A stretch of DNA of 64,000 bases from Aliidongia sp035943795 (GCF_035943795.1 NZ_DASZBY010000089.1:1-64000), one strand, 5' to 3'; counted from the first letter of the stretch, positions 51,497 through 60,584 are shown. The notes: generated from the sequence alone by a model not told the origin. Made by a program: numbers and translations.

Positions 51497-52927
51497 TCAG
51501 GCCGCCTCGTAGCCCACGACGCCCTTGATCTCGAGGAATTCCTCGATGCCCCAGTCGGCATACTCGCGGCCGTTGCCGGACTGCTTGTAGCCGCCGAATG
51601 GCGCGCCGGCGTCCCAGGCTGGATAGTTGATGTAGACGTTGCCGGCCCGCATCCGGGCGGCGACCTTGCGGGCATGGTCCAGGCTGCCCGACTGGACATA
51701 GGCCGCCAGGCCATAGACCGTGTCGTTCGCCATGCGGATCACATCCTCCTCGCTCTCGTAGCCGAGGATCGCCAGCACCGGCCCGAAGATCTCCTCGCGC
51801 GCGATGGTCATTTCCGGCTTCACGTTCGCGAACACGGTCGGGCGCACGTAGTAGCCGCGGTTCAGCCCTTCCGGCCGGCCGGGTCCGCCGGTAACCAGCT
51901 CGGCGCCTTCCTTGATGCCGGCCTCGATCAGCCGCTGGATCTTGTCGTACTGCAGCTGGCTCACCACCGGGCCCAGCATCGACCCGTCCTCGGAAGCGGG
52001 GCCGACCCGGAACTTCTCGGCCGCGGCCTTGGCGACGACAGAGGCGACCGCTTGCTGGTCGGCCGGCACGAACATGCGGGTCGGCGCGTTGCACGACTGG
52101 CCGCTGTTGCCGAAGCAGCCGGCGACGCCCTTCGAGACCGCGCGCTCGATGTCGGCGTCGGACAGGATGATGTTGGCCGACTTGCCGCCCAGTTCCTGGT
52201 GCACTCGCTTCACCGTGTCGGCCGCGGACTTCGCGACCGAGATGCCGGCGCGGGTCGAGCCGGTGAAGGACATCATGTCGACGTCCGGATGGCGTGCCAG
52301 CGCGTCGCCCACGGTCGGGCCGTCGCCGTTCACCAGGTTGAACACGCCCTTGGGCACGCCGGCCTCATGCATGATCTCGGCCCACAGAATCGCGTTCAGC
52401 GGCGCGATCTCGCTCGGCTTCAGCACCATGGTACAGCCGGCGGCTAGCGCGGGCCCGACCTTGCAGACGATCTGGTTGATCGGCCAGTTCCACGGCGTGA
52501 TCATGCCGACGACACCGATCGGCTCCTTGGCGATCAGGGTCGTGCCGCGCATTTCCTCGAACTCGAAGCGCTCGAACACCTCGATCAGTTTGGCGAGATG
52601 CCCGGTGCCCATCGCCGCCTGCGCGGTCTGGGCGAACTTCAGCGGCGCGCCCATTTCGCGGCTGAGGGTGCGGGCGACCTCGTCGTAGCGCGATTTGTAG
52701 ACCTCGAGGATACGGCGCAGCAGCTGCAGGCGGTCCGCGCGCGAGGTCTGGGAGAATGCCGGGAACGCGGCCTTGGCGGCCGCGACCGCGCGGTCGGCGT
52801 CGGCGGCGCTGCCGAGCGAGATCTGGGCGAAGGCCTCCTCGTTCGACGGATCGATCACGTCGAGCGTCTTCGGCGAGATCGGATCGACCCAGGCGCCGTC
52901 GATATAGAATTGCAGATCGTGGGACAT
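51497..52927 (-). CDS. Aldehyde dehydrogenase family protein 1
   Basis: This is a 476-residue NAD(P)-dependent aldehyde dehydrogenase. MITPWNWPINQ and LKPSEIAPLNA bind the cofactor, the Glu is in HQELGGKSAN, and the catalytic Cys279 is in GNSGQSCNAPTR. ATG 52927 starts the family sequence. A 24-bp palindrome lies 117 bp upstream (53044-53067). The substrate is unknown. Confidence 0.9.
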   Translation of the reverse strand: MSHDLQFYIDGAWVDPISPKTLDVIDPSNEEAFAQISLGSAADADRAVAAAKAAFPAFSQTSRADRLQLLRRILEVYKSRYDEVARTLSREMGAPLKFAQTAQAAMGTGHLAKLIEVFERFEFEEMRGTTLIAKEPIGVVGMITPWNWPINQIVCKVGPALAAGCTMVLKPSEIAPLNAILWAEIMHEAGVPKGVFNLVNGDGPTVGDALARHPDVDMMSFTGSTRAGISVAKSAADTVKRVHQELGGKSANIILSDADIERAVSKGVAGCFGNSGQSCNAPTRMFVPADQQAVASVVAKAAAEKFRVGPASEDGSMLGPVVSQLQYDKIQRLIEAGIKEGAELVTGGPGRPEGLNRGYYVRPTVFANVKPEMTIAREEIFGPVLAILGYESEEDVIRMANDTVYGLAAYVQSGSLDHARKVAARMRAGNVYINYPAWDAGAPFGGYKQSGNGREYADWGIEEFLEIKGVVGYEAA

Positions 52928-53043
52928 CGGTGCTGCCTCGAAAGCTGGGGACGCGGAAAACGAAGTTCGCCGCCCGGTGGGGACGGCGTTCTCCGAAAAT
53001 GCGGGCTCAAGACGGTGGCGCAGAAACGCACGCCGGAAAAGGA

Positions 53044-53067
53044 CGATATATTCTCTTGGATATATCG
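53044..53067. promoter_or_regulatory. 24-bp palindrome, copy A
   Basis: The left arm is CGATATATTC and the right arm GGATATATCG around a 4-bp centre; outer 8 bp of each arm are perfectly complementary. It lies upstream of the aldehyde dehydrogenase gene and matches copies at 55716 and 56613. Confidence 0.6.
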
Positions 53068-53142
53068 CCCCCAGCATGCGCCGAAGCCGGCGGCAGTCAA
53101 GCACCGAGCGCTACGGTGCGGACTCGCTCGGCGGAAATCCGC

Positions 53143-53877
53143 TCAGTTCGTCGCCATGTTCACCAGGACCGGCTTGTCGCGATAGAGCGCCGGGAACATG
53201 CGTTCCAGGCCGCGCACCTTCGGCAGGTCGTTGATCGCGATATAGGGATAGGCGGGATTCCGCGTCAGGAAATCCTGATGATAGGCCTCGGCGGGATAAA
53301 ACCCCTTGAACGGCTCCAGCTTCGTGACGATCGGTCCGGGGAACGATCCGCTCTTGTCGAGCTGGCTGACGTAGGCTTGCGCCACGCGCTTCTGCTCGGC
53401 GGACTGGACGAAGATGGCCGAGCGATATTGCGTGCCGCTGTCGGGTCCCTGACGATCGAGCTCGGTCGGATCATGGGCGACGGAGAAGAAAATCTGCAGC
53501 AGCTTGCCGTAGGTGATCTGGTGCGGGTCATAGGTGATCTCGACCGATTCGGCATGGCCGGTTCTGCCGGTGCCGACCCGCTCGTATTGCGCGGTTTCCT
53601 TGGCGCCGCCCGAATAGCCGGAAACCGCCTTGGTCACGCCGGCGACATGCTGGAACACGCCCTGGACACCCCAGAAGCAGCCGCCGGCGAAGACCGCGGT
53701 TTCGGCGCTGGCGGTCGCCGGAGCGGTCTCGTCGACGGCCGGCGGCTGAACCAGGACAGGGCTTTCCGCACGGCCGCTCGGCGCCTGCAGGAACACGGCG
53801 CCAAGTCCGAGCACGGCCAGGGCTCCCACCCCTTTGCCGAGGGCGGCGAGCTTCGAGGGTTGGGACGAGGGCTTCAT
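53143..53877 (-). CDS. msrA: Peptide methionine sulfoxide reductase MsrA, exported
   Basis: This is a 244-residue enzyme with the catalytic Cys67 in GGCFWGVQ. An N-terminal hydrophobic segment (VGALAVLGLGAVFLQA) suggests export to or anchoring in the periplasm. It reduces methionine sulfoxide in damaged proteins. ATG 53877 follows CGGAGAG; the TTG 18 nt upstream is unlikely. The DipZ-like thiol-redox gene is 27 bp upstream in the same operon and could supply reducing power. Confidence 0.93.
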   Translation of the reverse strand: MKPSSQPSKLAALGKGVGALAVLGLGAVFLQAPSGRAESPVLVQPPAVDETAPATASAETAVFAGGCFWGVQGVFQHVAGVTKAVSGYSGGAKETAQYERVGTGRTGHAESVEITYDPHQITYGKLLQIFFSVAHDPTELDRQGPDSGTQYRSAIFVQSAEQKRVAQAYVSQLDKSGSFPGPIVTKLEPFKGFYPAEAYHQDFLTRNPAYPYIAINDLPKVRGLERMFPALYRDKPVLVNMATN

Positions 53878-53904
53878 GGAATCTCTCCGGGTCAAGAGGA
53901 TGGG

Positions 53905-55662
53905 TCAGCCGAAGGTGAAGGCGAAGGCTTGTACGTGAGGGTCGAGGAATTCGATCGCGAACGTCCGGTCGCCGACCTGGTGGCCTTGGCGCACGAGCTG
54001 GTAGAGCCGCTGGTCGGTCACCGTGCCGGCGCCGTCGGCATCCGTATCGGCACCATGGTCGGCGCCCGGCGCCTGGCCGTCGAGCGTCACGCGGAAGCGG
54101 ACCGGCTTGCCGTCGGATCCCGGGCCCAGCACCAGGTGCAGGTCGCGGGCATGGAAGCGGAAGAGGATCCGCCCGGACGCCTTGTCCAAGTCGGCCTTCT
54201 CGTCGGTGACGGTCCAGCTGCCGGCCAGGCCCCACTGGTTCGGACCCAGCTGCCCCGGCGCCTCATACTCGTGCGGCTTGTCGCCGACCTCGCCGCCGGC
54301 CGACGCGAAATTGTCGGCGCGGCTATAGCCGATATAGGTCTCCGGCGAGGCGATGTCCGCATCGTCGGGTGCCGCGAGCGCGCCATCGCCCTTGACCTGG
54401 ACGGTGCCCGAAGGCACGTCGCTCTTGCCGGCCTCGGCCAGCAACTGCTGGATCACCGCCTCGGACTCGGCATATTCGCCCTCGCCGAAATGGTGGTAGC
54501 GGATGCGGCCCTGGGCATCGATGAAGTAGTGGGCCGGCCAGTATTCATTCTCGAAGGCGCGCCAGATCTTGTAGTCGTTGTCGATCGCGACCGGGTAGGT
54601 GACGCCCAGGTCCCGGGTCGCGCGCCGGACGTTGCCCAAGTCGCGCTCGAAGGCGAATTCCGGGGCGTGCACGCCGATGACGACCAGCCCCTGGTCCTTG
54701 TACTTCTGCGCCCAGGCCTCGATGTACGGCAGCGAGCGCAGGCAATTGATGCAGGAATAGGTCCAGAAATCGACCAGCACGACCTTGCCGTGCAGGCCCT
54801 CTGCGGTGAGCGGCGGCGAATTCAGCCATTCGACCGCGCCGGCCAGCGACGGCAGGGTGCCCTCGACCGGCAGGCCGCTCGCGGTGGCGCCGGGCGCGGC
54901 CATCGCCATGCTGCCGCCGGCTGCCGGAACCTTCTTCGGCTGGATGCGGTCGATCAGCCCTTGTTCCAGCCGGGCCGTGCTGGCGGTCGAGACGCGGGTC
55001 AGGAATTGGGTATCGACACCGAAGCCGATCGCGACGACGGCGGCCAGCACGGCGACGCCCAGAACGCGGCGTGCCCATTCGCCGGCGCCGAACGAACGCT
55101 TCAATGCGGCGGAGACCCGGTTGCCGAGCAGCAGGGCGGCCGCCAGCGATGTCGCGGCACCCGCGGCATAGGCGATCAGCAGCACCGATGTGCCGACGTT
55201 GGCGCCGTTGAGTGCGGCCCCGGTCAGCACCAGCCCCAGGATCGGGCCGGCGCAAGGCGCCCACAGCAGGCCGGTGGCGACGCCCAGCACGAAGGACGGC
55301 ACCACCGAGGCGCCGCCGGCACGGCCGCTCGCCGCCGCCTGGGACAGCCGGTCGCCGAATGCGACGAAGGGTTGGGCCAGCCGATCGGCCAGGGCGGGGA
55401 TCAGCAGGGTCAGGCCGAAGAAGCCCAGCAGGATCAGCGCCGCCGCCCGGCCGATCTCGTTCGCCTGGACCGCCCAACCGCCGCCGACCGCGGCGAGGCT
55501 GCCGACGGCGGCGAAGGTGATCGCCATGCCGACGAGCATCGGCAGGCCGCTGCGCAGGAAGGGCAGGTTGGTGCGCGCGAAGACGAACGGCAGCACCGGA
55601 AGGATGCAGGGGCTGAGGATGGTGAGCACGCCACCCAGATAGGCCAGGATGAAGAGAACCAT
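53905..55662 (-). CDS. dipZ: DipZ-like thiol-disulfide protein (CcdA + thioredoxin + C-terminal domain)
   Basis: This is a 585-residue membrane protein. The first 230 residues are a CcdA-type electron-transfer membrane domain (LSPCILPVLPFVFA, LLWAPCAGPILG, each with a conserved Cys). A TlpA-like thioredoxin domain follows, with WTYSCINC (Cys304, Cys307). The last 150 residues form the DipZ-type beta domain. It passes electrons from the cytoplasm to the periplasm, plausibly to MsrA. Its start is divergent from an SDR gene, with a palindrome copy between. Confidence 0.92.
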   Translation of the reverse strand: MVLFILAYLGGVLTILSPCILPVLPFVFARTNLPFLRSGLPMLVGMAITFAAVGSLAAVGGGWAVQANEIGRAAALILLGFFGLTLLIPALADRLAQPFVAFGDRLSQAAASGRAGGASVVPSFVLGVATGLLWAPCAGPILGLVLTGAALNGANVGTSVLLIAYAAGAATSLAAALLLGNRVSAALKRSFGAGEWARRVLGVAVLAAVVAIGFGVDTQFLTRVSTASTARLEQGLIDRIQPKKVPAAGGSMAMAAPGATASGLPVEGTLPSLAGAVEWLNSPPLTAEGLHGKVVLVDFWTYSCINCLRSLPYIEAWAQKYKDQGLVVIGVHAPEFAFERDLGNVRRATRDLGVTYPVAIDNDYKIWRAFENEYWPAHYFIDAQGRIRYHHFGEGEYAESEAVIQQLLAEAGKSDVPSGTVQVKGDGALAAPDDADIASPETYIGYSRADNFASAGGEVGDKPHEYEAPGQLGPNQWGLAGSWTVTDEKADLDKASGRILFRFHARDLHLVLGPGSDGKPVRFRVTLDGQAPGADHGADTDADGAGTVTDQRLYQLVRQGHQVGDRTFAIEFLDPHVQAFAFTFG

Positions 55663-55715
55663 GACGGATCCGGAAATTATGGGACCGGGGCGGCGTCTGT
55701 CAGCGCCATGCCCTT

Positions 55716-55739
55716 CGTTATGTTCATATGGGAATAGCG
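55716..55739. promoter_or_regulatory. 24-bp palindrome, degenerate copy B
   Basis: The left arm is CGTTATGTTC and the right arm GGGAATAGCG around ATAT. It fits the copies at 53044 and 56613 in most arm positions and lies between the divergent dipZ and SDR genes. Confidence 0.4.
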
Positions 55740-55812
55740 CCGCGCTTCATTCATAACGATTCCGTGAGAGGCCCGGCATCCGGGCCTCGTGATGCGATCA
55801 GTGGAGGCTTGG

Positions 55813-56568
55813 ATGCGGCTCAAGGATAGAACGGCGATCATTACCGGCGGCATGCGCGGCATCGGCCGGGCGATCGCCGAACGGTTCATCGCGGAGGGCG
55901 CGCGCGTCATGCTGTCCGACATCGACGCCGAGGGGGTCGCGAACACCGCCCGCGAACTGGGCTGCGCCGCCCGCCCGGCCGATGTGTCACAGAAGGCCGA
56001 CATTGACCGGCTGGTGCAGGAGACCATCGCGGAATTCGGCCAGATCGACATCCTGGTCAACAACGCCGGCATCACCCATGCGGCGGACTTCCTCGACCTG
56101 ACGGTGGAGGATTTCGACCGGGTCATCGGCATCAACCTGCGCGGCGCCTTCCTGGCGAGCCAGGCGGTCGCCCGGCACATGATCCCGCGCCGGTCGGGCA
56201 CCATCGTGAACATGTCGTCGGTCAATGCGGTGTTCGCGATTCCGAACCAGATCCCCTATGCCGTGTCCAAGGGCGGCATGAACCAGCTGACCAAGGTCAC
56301 GGCCATGGCGCTGGCGCCCCATGGCATCAGGGTCAACGCGATCGGACCGGGCACGATCATGACCGACATGGGCCGGTCGATCATGAACGACGAGGCGATG
56401 AGGCAGCGGGTCATGTCGCGCACCCCGCTCGGCCGCTGCGGCGAACCGTCGGAGGTCGCATCGGTCGCGGCCTTCCTGGCCAGCGACGATGCGTCCTACC
56501 TCTCCGGCCAGACGATTTATCCCGACGGCGGCCGGCTGGCGCTCAACTACACGGTCCCGGTCGCCTGA
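55813..56568 (+). CDS. Short-chain dehydrogenase/reductase
   Basis: This is a 251-residue SDR: AIITGGMRGIGRAIAERF for the cofactor, NNAGITHAADF, the catalytic Ser in NMSSVNAV, YAVSKGGMN with Tyr and Lys, and a C-terminal YPDGGRLALN. ATG 55813 is preferred because GGAGG lies 5 nt upstream. It is cytoplasmic. Alcohol or sugar oxidation near two aldehyde dehydrogenase genes is likely but unproven. Confidence 0.9.
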   Translation: MRLKDRTAIITGGMRGIGRAIAERFIAEGARVMLSDIDAEGVANTARELGCAARPADVSQKADIDRLVQETIAEFGQIDILVNNAGITHAADFLDLTVEDFDRVIGINLRGAFLASQAVARHMIPRRSGTIVNMSSVNAVFAIPNQIPYAVSKGGMNQLTKVTAMALAPHGIRVNAIGPGTIMTDMGRSIMNDEAMRQRVMSRTPLGRCGEPSEVASVAAFLASDDASYLSGQTIYPDGGRLALNYTVPVA

Positions 56569-56610
56569 CCCAGGATCCCGTCTCCCTGGCGGAAAACTAG
56601 CGCTGGCTCC

Positions 56611-56638
56611 ATCGCTATATTCGTAGGAATATAGCGAT
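56611..56638. promoter_or_regulatory. 28-bp palindrome, copy C, over a start codon
   Basis: Perfect 12-bp arms (ATCGCTATATTC and GAATATAGCGAT) surround GTAG. The last two bases are the AT of the DUF2325 ATG. The inner 24 bp (56613-56636) match copies A and B. A protein or RNA structure here could block translation directly. Confidence 0.65.
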
Positions 56639-57947
56639 GCTGGTGTCCGCTTCAGGGAGATGGGTTTTGGGCTCTTCGGGACCGTTGCTGCTCGACCGAC
56701 CGCCATTCCCGGGCCGCCTGTCCGACCTGCCGTTCCGGCGGCCGATCAGCGACGCGGCCTTGACGGAAATGCTCGAGGCGCCGGCCCGCAAGCGCAGCCG
56801 GCTGTGGGAGCTGTCGGCGACCCTGCATTGCTCGATCATCGGCACCTGTCTCTCCACCGCCGAACTGCGCCAGATCCTGGCGAAGGTTCGGGGCTCCGAC
56901 CTGCGCGAGCTGACCGAGCACGAGATCCATGGCGAGGGCGTGCGCCTGGCCGGTCGCCACGACGGCGCCGGCAAGCTGCTGCACAAGGCGCTCGACAAGC
57001 GGCACCAGGCGACGCTCAACCGCTTCGCCAAGGCGGAGACGTCGGCGGCGGTCGAGGCCTTATGGGACGAGGCGAAGCGGGCCGGCGAGATCCCCGGCGC
57101 CTATTGGGCCGCACTCAGCCATCCGGCCAGCACGGATGTGCTGGTCAAGGCGGTGTTCGCCGACGTGCACATGCTGTCGCATCTGGTGGGTGCGGCCAAT
57201 CGCGCCGACATCCGCCGCCTGACCGCGCTCGAGGTGGAGAATGCCGCCCTTGCGCAGAAGCTGCAGAAAAGCCAGGCGCATCTCCAAACGGCCGACGCGA
57301 CCATCCGCCAGCTGGACGCGGCGCTGGCCGCCGCCGTGGCGCGGGCCGGGGGCGTCGAGCCGGCAACGGACGATGCGGGCGATGCCGAACGCGTCGCCCT
57401 GCGGCGCCTGGTCGGCGAGTTGGAAGCCCGGTTGCAGACCGAGTCCGCCCGCCGGTTGCGCGCCGAGGATCGCGCCCAGCAGGCCCGCCGGGCGCAGGCC
57501 GAGGCCGAGGCCGCCGCCCAGGAGGCGCAAGCCGGCAGTGCCCATCTCGCAGCCGAGCTGGCGGTGTTCGAGCGGCAGGCGCCCGATGATCGCGGCGAGG
57601 AGACCGCGCCCGAGCTGCCGGCCGGCCTGTCGACCCTCCTCTACGTCGGCGGACGCCCGAACCAGGTCCATCGCCTGCGCGAATTCACCCAGCAAGCCGG
57701 CATCGAGCTGCTGCACCACGATGGGGGGATCGAGGACCGGACCGGCCTGCTCGCCGGGCTGGTCAGCCGGGCGGACGCGGCCTGCTTCCCGGTGGATTGC
57801 GTCAGCCACGACGCGGTCGCGACGGTGAAGCGCCTGTGCCGCCACGCCGGAAAATCCTACCTGCCGCTGCGCAGCAACGGTCTGGGCTCGCTCGTCGTCG
57901 GCCTGGCCAAGCTCGCGGCCTCGACCCAACCGGCCGGCGCCGACTGA
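56637..57947 (+). CDS. DUF2325 protein with central coiled coil
   Basis: This is a 436-residue cytoplasmic protein. The middle (about 190-310) is a long coiled coil (TALEVENAALAQKLQKSQAHL, later Arg/Ala/Glu repeats). The C-terminal domain (LLYVGGRPNQVHRLREFTQQAG, FPVDCVSHDAVATVKRLCRHAGK) is the DUF2325 fold. The function is unknown. The ATG sits inside a perfect palindrome. Confidence 0.8.
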   Translation: MLVSASGRWVLGSSGPLLLDRPPFPGRLSDLPFRRPISDAALTEMLEAPARKRSRLWELSATLHCSIIGTCLSTAELRQILAKVRGSDLRELTEHEIHGEGVRLAGRHDGAGKLLHKALDKRHQATLNRFAKAETSAAVEALWDEAKRAGEIPGAYWAALSHPASTDVLVKAVFADVHMLSHLVGAANRADIRRLTALEVENAALAQKLQKSQAHLQTADATIRQLDAALAAAVARAGGVEPATDDAGDAERVALRRLVGELEARLQTESARRLRAEDRAQQARRAQAEAEAAAQEAQAGSAHLAAELAVFERQAPDDRGEETAPELPAGLSTLLYVGGRPNQVHRLREFTQQAGIELLHHDGGIEDRTGLLAGLVSRADAACFPVDCVSHDAVATVKRLCRHAGKSYLPLRSNGLGSLVVGLAKLAASTQPAGAD

Positions 57948-58049
57948 CGCGCCGGCCAACAAACCGGGCCGGACACGAGTCCGCAAACCCGATCGGAGGT
58001 GACGGACCCGCATCGGGGAACCGCACCCAGCGCCAAGGAGGAAGAAGGC

Positions 58050-59546
58050 ATGGACACGATCGCACTCGATCCGCGACTGAGCGGAGCCACGAGGGAGTTC
58101 CTGGGCCGGGTCGGCAAGCTTCTGATCGACGGCAAGCTGGTCGCCGCCGCGTCCGGCAAGACGTTCCCGGTCTATAATCCCGCGACCGGCACGATCGTCT
58201 GCTCGGTGGCCGAGGCCGATCACGAGGATGTCGACCGCGCCGTCAAGGCCGCGCGCCGGGCGTTCGACGACGACGGCTGGGCCCGCACCAAGCCGAACGA
58301 GCGCAGCCGCCTGCTGTGGAAGCTGGCCGACCTGCTGGAACGGCATGCCGACGAATTCGCCGAGCTGGAATCGCTCGACAATGGCAAGCCGGTCGCCGTC
58401 GCCCGCGCCGCCGACGTGCCGCTGGCCGTCGACATGTTCCGCTACATGGCCGGCTGGGCGACCAAGCTCACCGGCTCGACCATCCCGCTCTCGATGCCGG
58501 GCGACTATCTGTCCTACACCCTGCGCGAGCCGGTGGGCGTCGTCGGCCAGATCATCCCGTGGAATTTCCCGCTGCTGATGGCGGCCTGGAAGCTGGCGCC
58601 CGCGCTGGCCGCCGGCTGCACTGTGGTGCTGAAGGCGGCCGAGCAGACGCCGCTGTCGGCCCTGCGCCTGGGCGAACTGGTGCTGGAAGCCGGGTTCCCG
58701 CCGGGCGTGGTCAATATCCTGGCCGGGTTCGGCGAGACGGCCGGCGCGGCGCTCGCGGCCCACGATCTGGTCGACAAGGTCGCCTTCACCGGGTCGACTG
58801 AGGTCGGCAAGCTGATCGTCCATGCGGCGACCGGCAACCTCAAGAAGGTGACCCTCGAACTCGGCGGCAAGTCGCCGGCGATCGTGTTCCCGGATGCGGA
58901 CGTGTCCAAGGCGATCCCGGGTGTGGCCAGTGCCATCTTCTTCAACCACGGTCAGTGCTGCTGTGCCGGATCGCGCCTGTTCGTGCATCGCAAGATCTAT
59001 GACGAAGTGGTCGACGGCGTCGCGGCGATCGCCAGCAAGATCAAGATGGGGCCGGGGCTCGACCCGACCACGGAGATGGGGCCGCTCGTCTCGGAAGAGC
59101 AGTTCGCCCGCGTGTCGCGCTACATCGGCGAGGGTGAGCGCGAAGGCGCCAAGGTCCTGGCCGGCGGCAAACACGAGGGCGACGGCTATTTCGTCAAGCC
59201 GACGGTGCTGGCCGCGACCACGCCGGAAATGAGCGTGGTCAAGGAAGAGATCTTCGGACCGGTGGTCTGCGCCCAGCCGTTCGACGATTCCGACATCGAG
59301 CGGATCGCCAAGCAGGCCAACGACACGATCTATGGTCTGGCGGCCAGCATCTGGACCCGGGACGGTGGTCTCGCCCACAAGCTCGCCGCCCGCATCCGGT
59401 CCGGCACCGTCTGGATCAATTGCCACAACGTGTTCGATGCGGCACTGCCGTTTGGCGGCTACAAGCAATCGGGCTGGGGCCGCGAGATGGGCGAGGCCGT
59501 GTTCCACAGCTACATGGAGACGAAGGCGGTCACGACCGCTCTCTGA
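58050..59546 (+). CDS. Aldehyde dehydrogenase family protein 2
   Basis: This is a 498-residue aldehyde dehydrogenase: QIIPWNFPLLMAAWKLAPA, LELGGKSPA with the Glu, and the catalytic Cys (304) inside HGQCCCAGSR. The triple Cys is of the phenylacetaldehyde/betaine-aldehyde dehydrogenase kind. AAGGAGGAAGAAGG precedes ATG 58050. No copy of the palindrome is seen upstream, unlike dehydrogenase 1. It is cytoplasmic. Confidence 0.92.
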   Translation: MDTIALDPRLSGATREFLGRVGKLLIDGKLVAAASGKTFPVYNPATGTIVCSVAEADHEDVDRAVKAARRAFDDDGWARTKPNERSRLLWKLADLLERHADEFAELESLDNGKPVAVARAADVPLAVDMFRYMAGWATKLTGSTIPLSMPGDYLSYTLREPVGVVGQIIPWNFPLLMAAWKLAPALAAGCTVVLKAAEQTPLSALRLGELVLEAGFPPGVVNILAGFGETAGAALAAHDLVDKVAFTGSTEVGKLIVHAATGNLKKVTLELGGKSPAIVFPDADVSKAIPGVASAIFFNHGQCCCAGSRLFVHRKIYDEVVDGVAAIASKIKMGPGLDPTTEMGPLVSEEQFARVSRYIGEGEREGAKVLAGGKHEGDGYFVKPTVLAATTPEMSVVKEEIFGPVVCAQPFDDSDIERIAKQANDTIYGLAASIWTRDGGLAHKLAARIRSGTVWINCHNVFDAALPFGGYKQSGWGREMGEAVFHSYMETKAVTTAL

Positions 59547-59559
59547 ATACGCAGGATCG

Positions 59560-59583
59560 GCCGGGGCGTTACCGCGCCCCGGC
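59560..59583. terminator. Bidirectional terminator between convergent genes
   Basis: A 9-bp perfect stem (GCCGGGGCG with CGCCCCGGC) with a 6-nt loop overlaps the stop codon of the haemoglobin gene and follows the aldehyde dehydrogenase gene. Confidence 0.65.
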
Positions 59584-60051
59584 GGGTTGCGGCTCGTCGC
59601 CGCGCCGGTAGCGCTCGCCCTTGCCCAGCAGCGCACCGTTGCCGATGGCGATGCCGAGTTCCAGGCTCTCGGCGATCCGCCGCGCCCGTTCGAGAAAGTG
59701 TGCTGCGGCTTTCGGCGGGCAGATCTCGTGCGCCGTCGTCTCGAACAGGGCGAGCCAGCGGTCGAAATGCCGGGCGTCGATTGGCAGCGGCGCATGCAAG
59801 CGCATCGGCTGGCCGTGATAATTTCCGGTCATGAGGGCAACCGACGACCAGAAGGCGCGCATCTTTTCCAGGTGCGGCGTCCAGTCGGCGATGCGGGCGG
59901 CGAATATGGGGCCGATCACCGCATCTTCGCGGACCCGCGCGTAGAACCCGTCGACCAGGCGGGCGATCATCGCCTCGTCGATGCCGGTCTCGTCCTGGAT
60001 CCGTCGGGTGATGTCCGCCCGTTGCGGCGCGACTGACGTCACGGGAATCAT
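59569..60051 (-). CDS. Group 3 truncated haemoglobin
   Basis: This is a 160-residue globin of the truncated type: IARLVDGFYARVREDAVIGPIF, HLEKMRAFWSSVALMTG and HFDRWLALFETTAHEICPP, with the proximal His before FDRW. It is cytoplasmic. The family is linked to oxygen or nitric-oxide handling. An NsrR-like operator candidate lies just upstream. Confidence 0.9.
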   Translation of the reverse strand: MIPVTSVAPQRADITRRIQDETGIDEAMIARLVDGFYARVREDAVIGPIFAARIADWTPHLEKMRAFWSSVALMTGNYHGQPMRLHAPLPIDARHFDRWLALFETTAHEICPPKAAAHFLERARRIAESLELGIAIGNGALLGKGERYRRGDEPQPAGAR

Positions 60052-60066
60052 GGCATCGCCCTCAAT

Positions 60067-60089
60067 AAGATCTATTGAATATATATCTT
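60067..60089 (-). promoter_or_regulatory. NsrR-like operator candidate
   Basis: It is an 11-1-11 palindrome with arms AAGATCTATTG and ATATATATCTT, matching its own complement at 8 of 11 positions. The layout is that of NsrR nitric-oxide-responsive sites. It lies 16 bp upstream of the haemoglobin ATG. Confidence 0.4.
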
Positions 60090-60129
60090 ATTCCTGATCC
60101 CCTCCTTTGACAAATTGCGACATGGCATG

Positions 60130-60160
60130 CCTGCCCGGCCTGCGTCGCCGGCCAGGCAGG
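60130..60160 (-). terminator. Hairpin downstream of response regulator
   Basis: CCTGCCCGGCC and GGCCAGGCAGG form an 11-bp stem with one mismatch, beyond the stop of the receiver gene on the minus strand. Confidence 0.45.
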
Positions 60161-60212
60161 TAGAATGGGTGATCCGATGATCCACCGAAGCCGCTTCACG
60201 GGCCGTGTGCGG

Positions 60213-60584
60213 TTATGCGCCCAACAGCCGGTCGATCGCCTCGATCAGCGCTTCCGCGGTGAAGGGCTTCGAGAGCGTCGCGTTCGCGCCCACGATGGCT
60301 GCGGCGTCGAGATGGCCGCCATATCGTCCAACGGTGTTGCTGCCCGAAATGGCCAGGATGGGAACGGTGCGGTTCAGGCGCCGGATCGCGCCGATGGTCG
60401 AGATACCTTCCCGCTCCGGCATGACGATGTCGGTGACCACCAGGTCGATCTGACCCGCGTCGAACGCTGCGAGGCCGGTATGTCCATTCACCGCGACAAC
60501 CACCGAATGACCCTGTGCTTCGAGAACGCCGGAGGCGAGCGCTCTGATCGTCGGATCGTCGTCGATTATCAACATGCGCGCCAT
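60213..60584 (-). CDS. Receiver-only response regulator (CheY-like)
   Basis: This is a 123-residue single receiver domain: acidic pocket in MLIIDDDPTI, phosphoacceptor Asp in LVVTDIVMPE, the Ser switch in LAISGSN, and Lys in LSKPF. There is no output domain. No histidine kinase gene is in the window, so its partner lies elsewhere. Confidence 0.92.
   Translation of the reverse strand: MARMLIIDDDPTIRALASGVLEAQGHSVVVAVNGHTGLAAFDAGQIDLVVTDIVMPEREGISTIGAIRRLNRTVPILAISGSNTVGRYGGHLDAAAIVGANATLSKPFTAEALIEAIDRLLGA

Noticed and set aside
52756..55737. 993-codon plus-strand frame opposite msrA and dipZ
   Set aside because: It crosses several genuine minus-strand genes and shows only low-complexity Arg/Gly/Asp sequence.
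57060..59795. 911-codon minus-strand frame opposite DUF2325 and aldehyde dehydrogenase 2
   Set aside because: It spans two certain plus-strand genes and their gap; no domain is visible.
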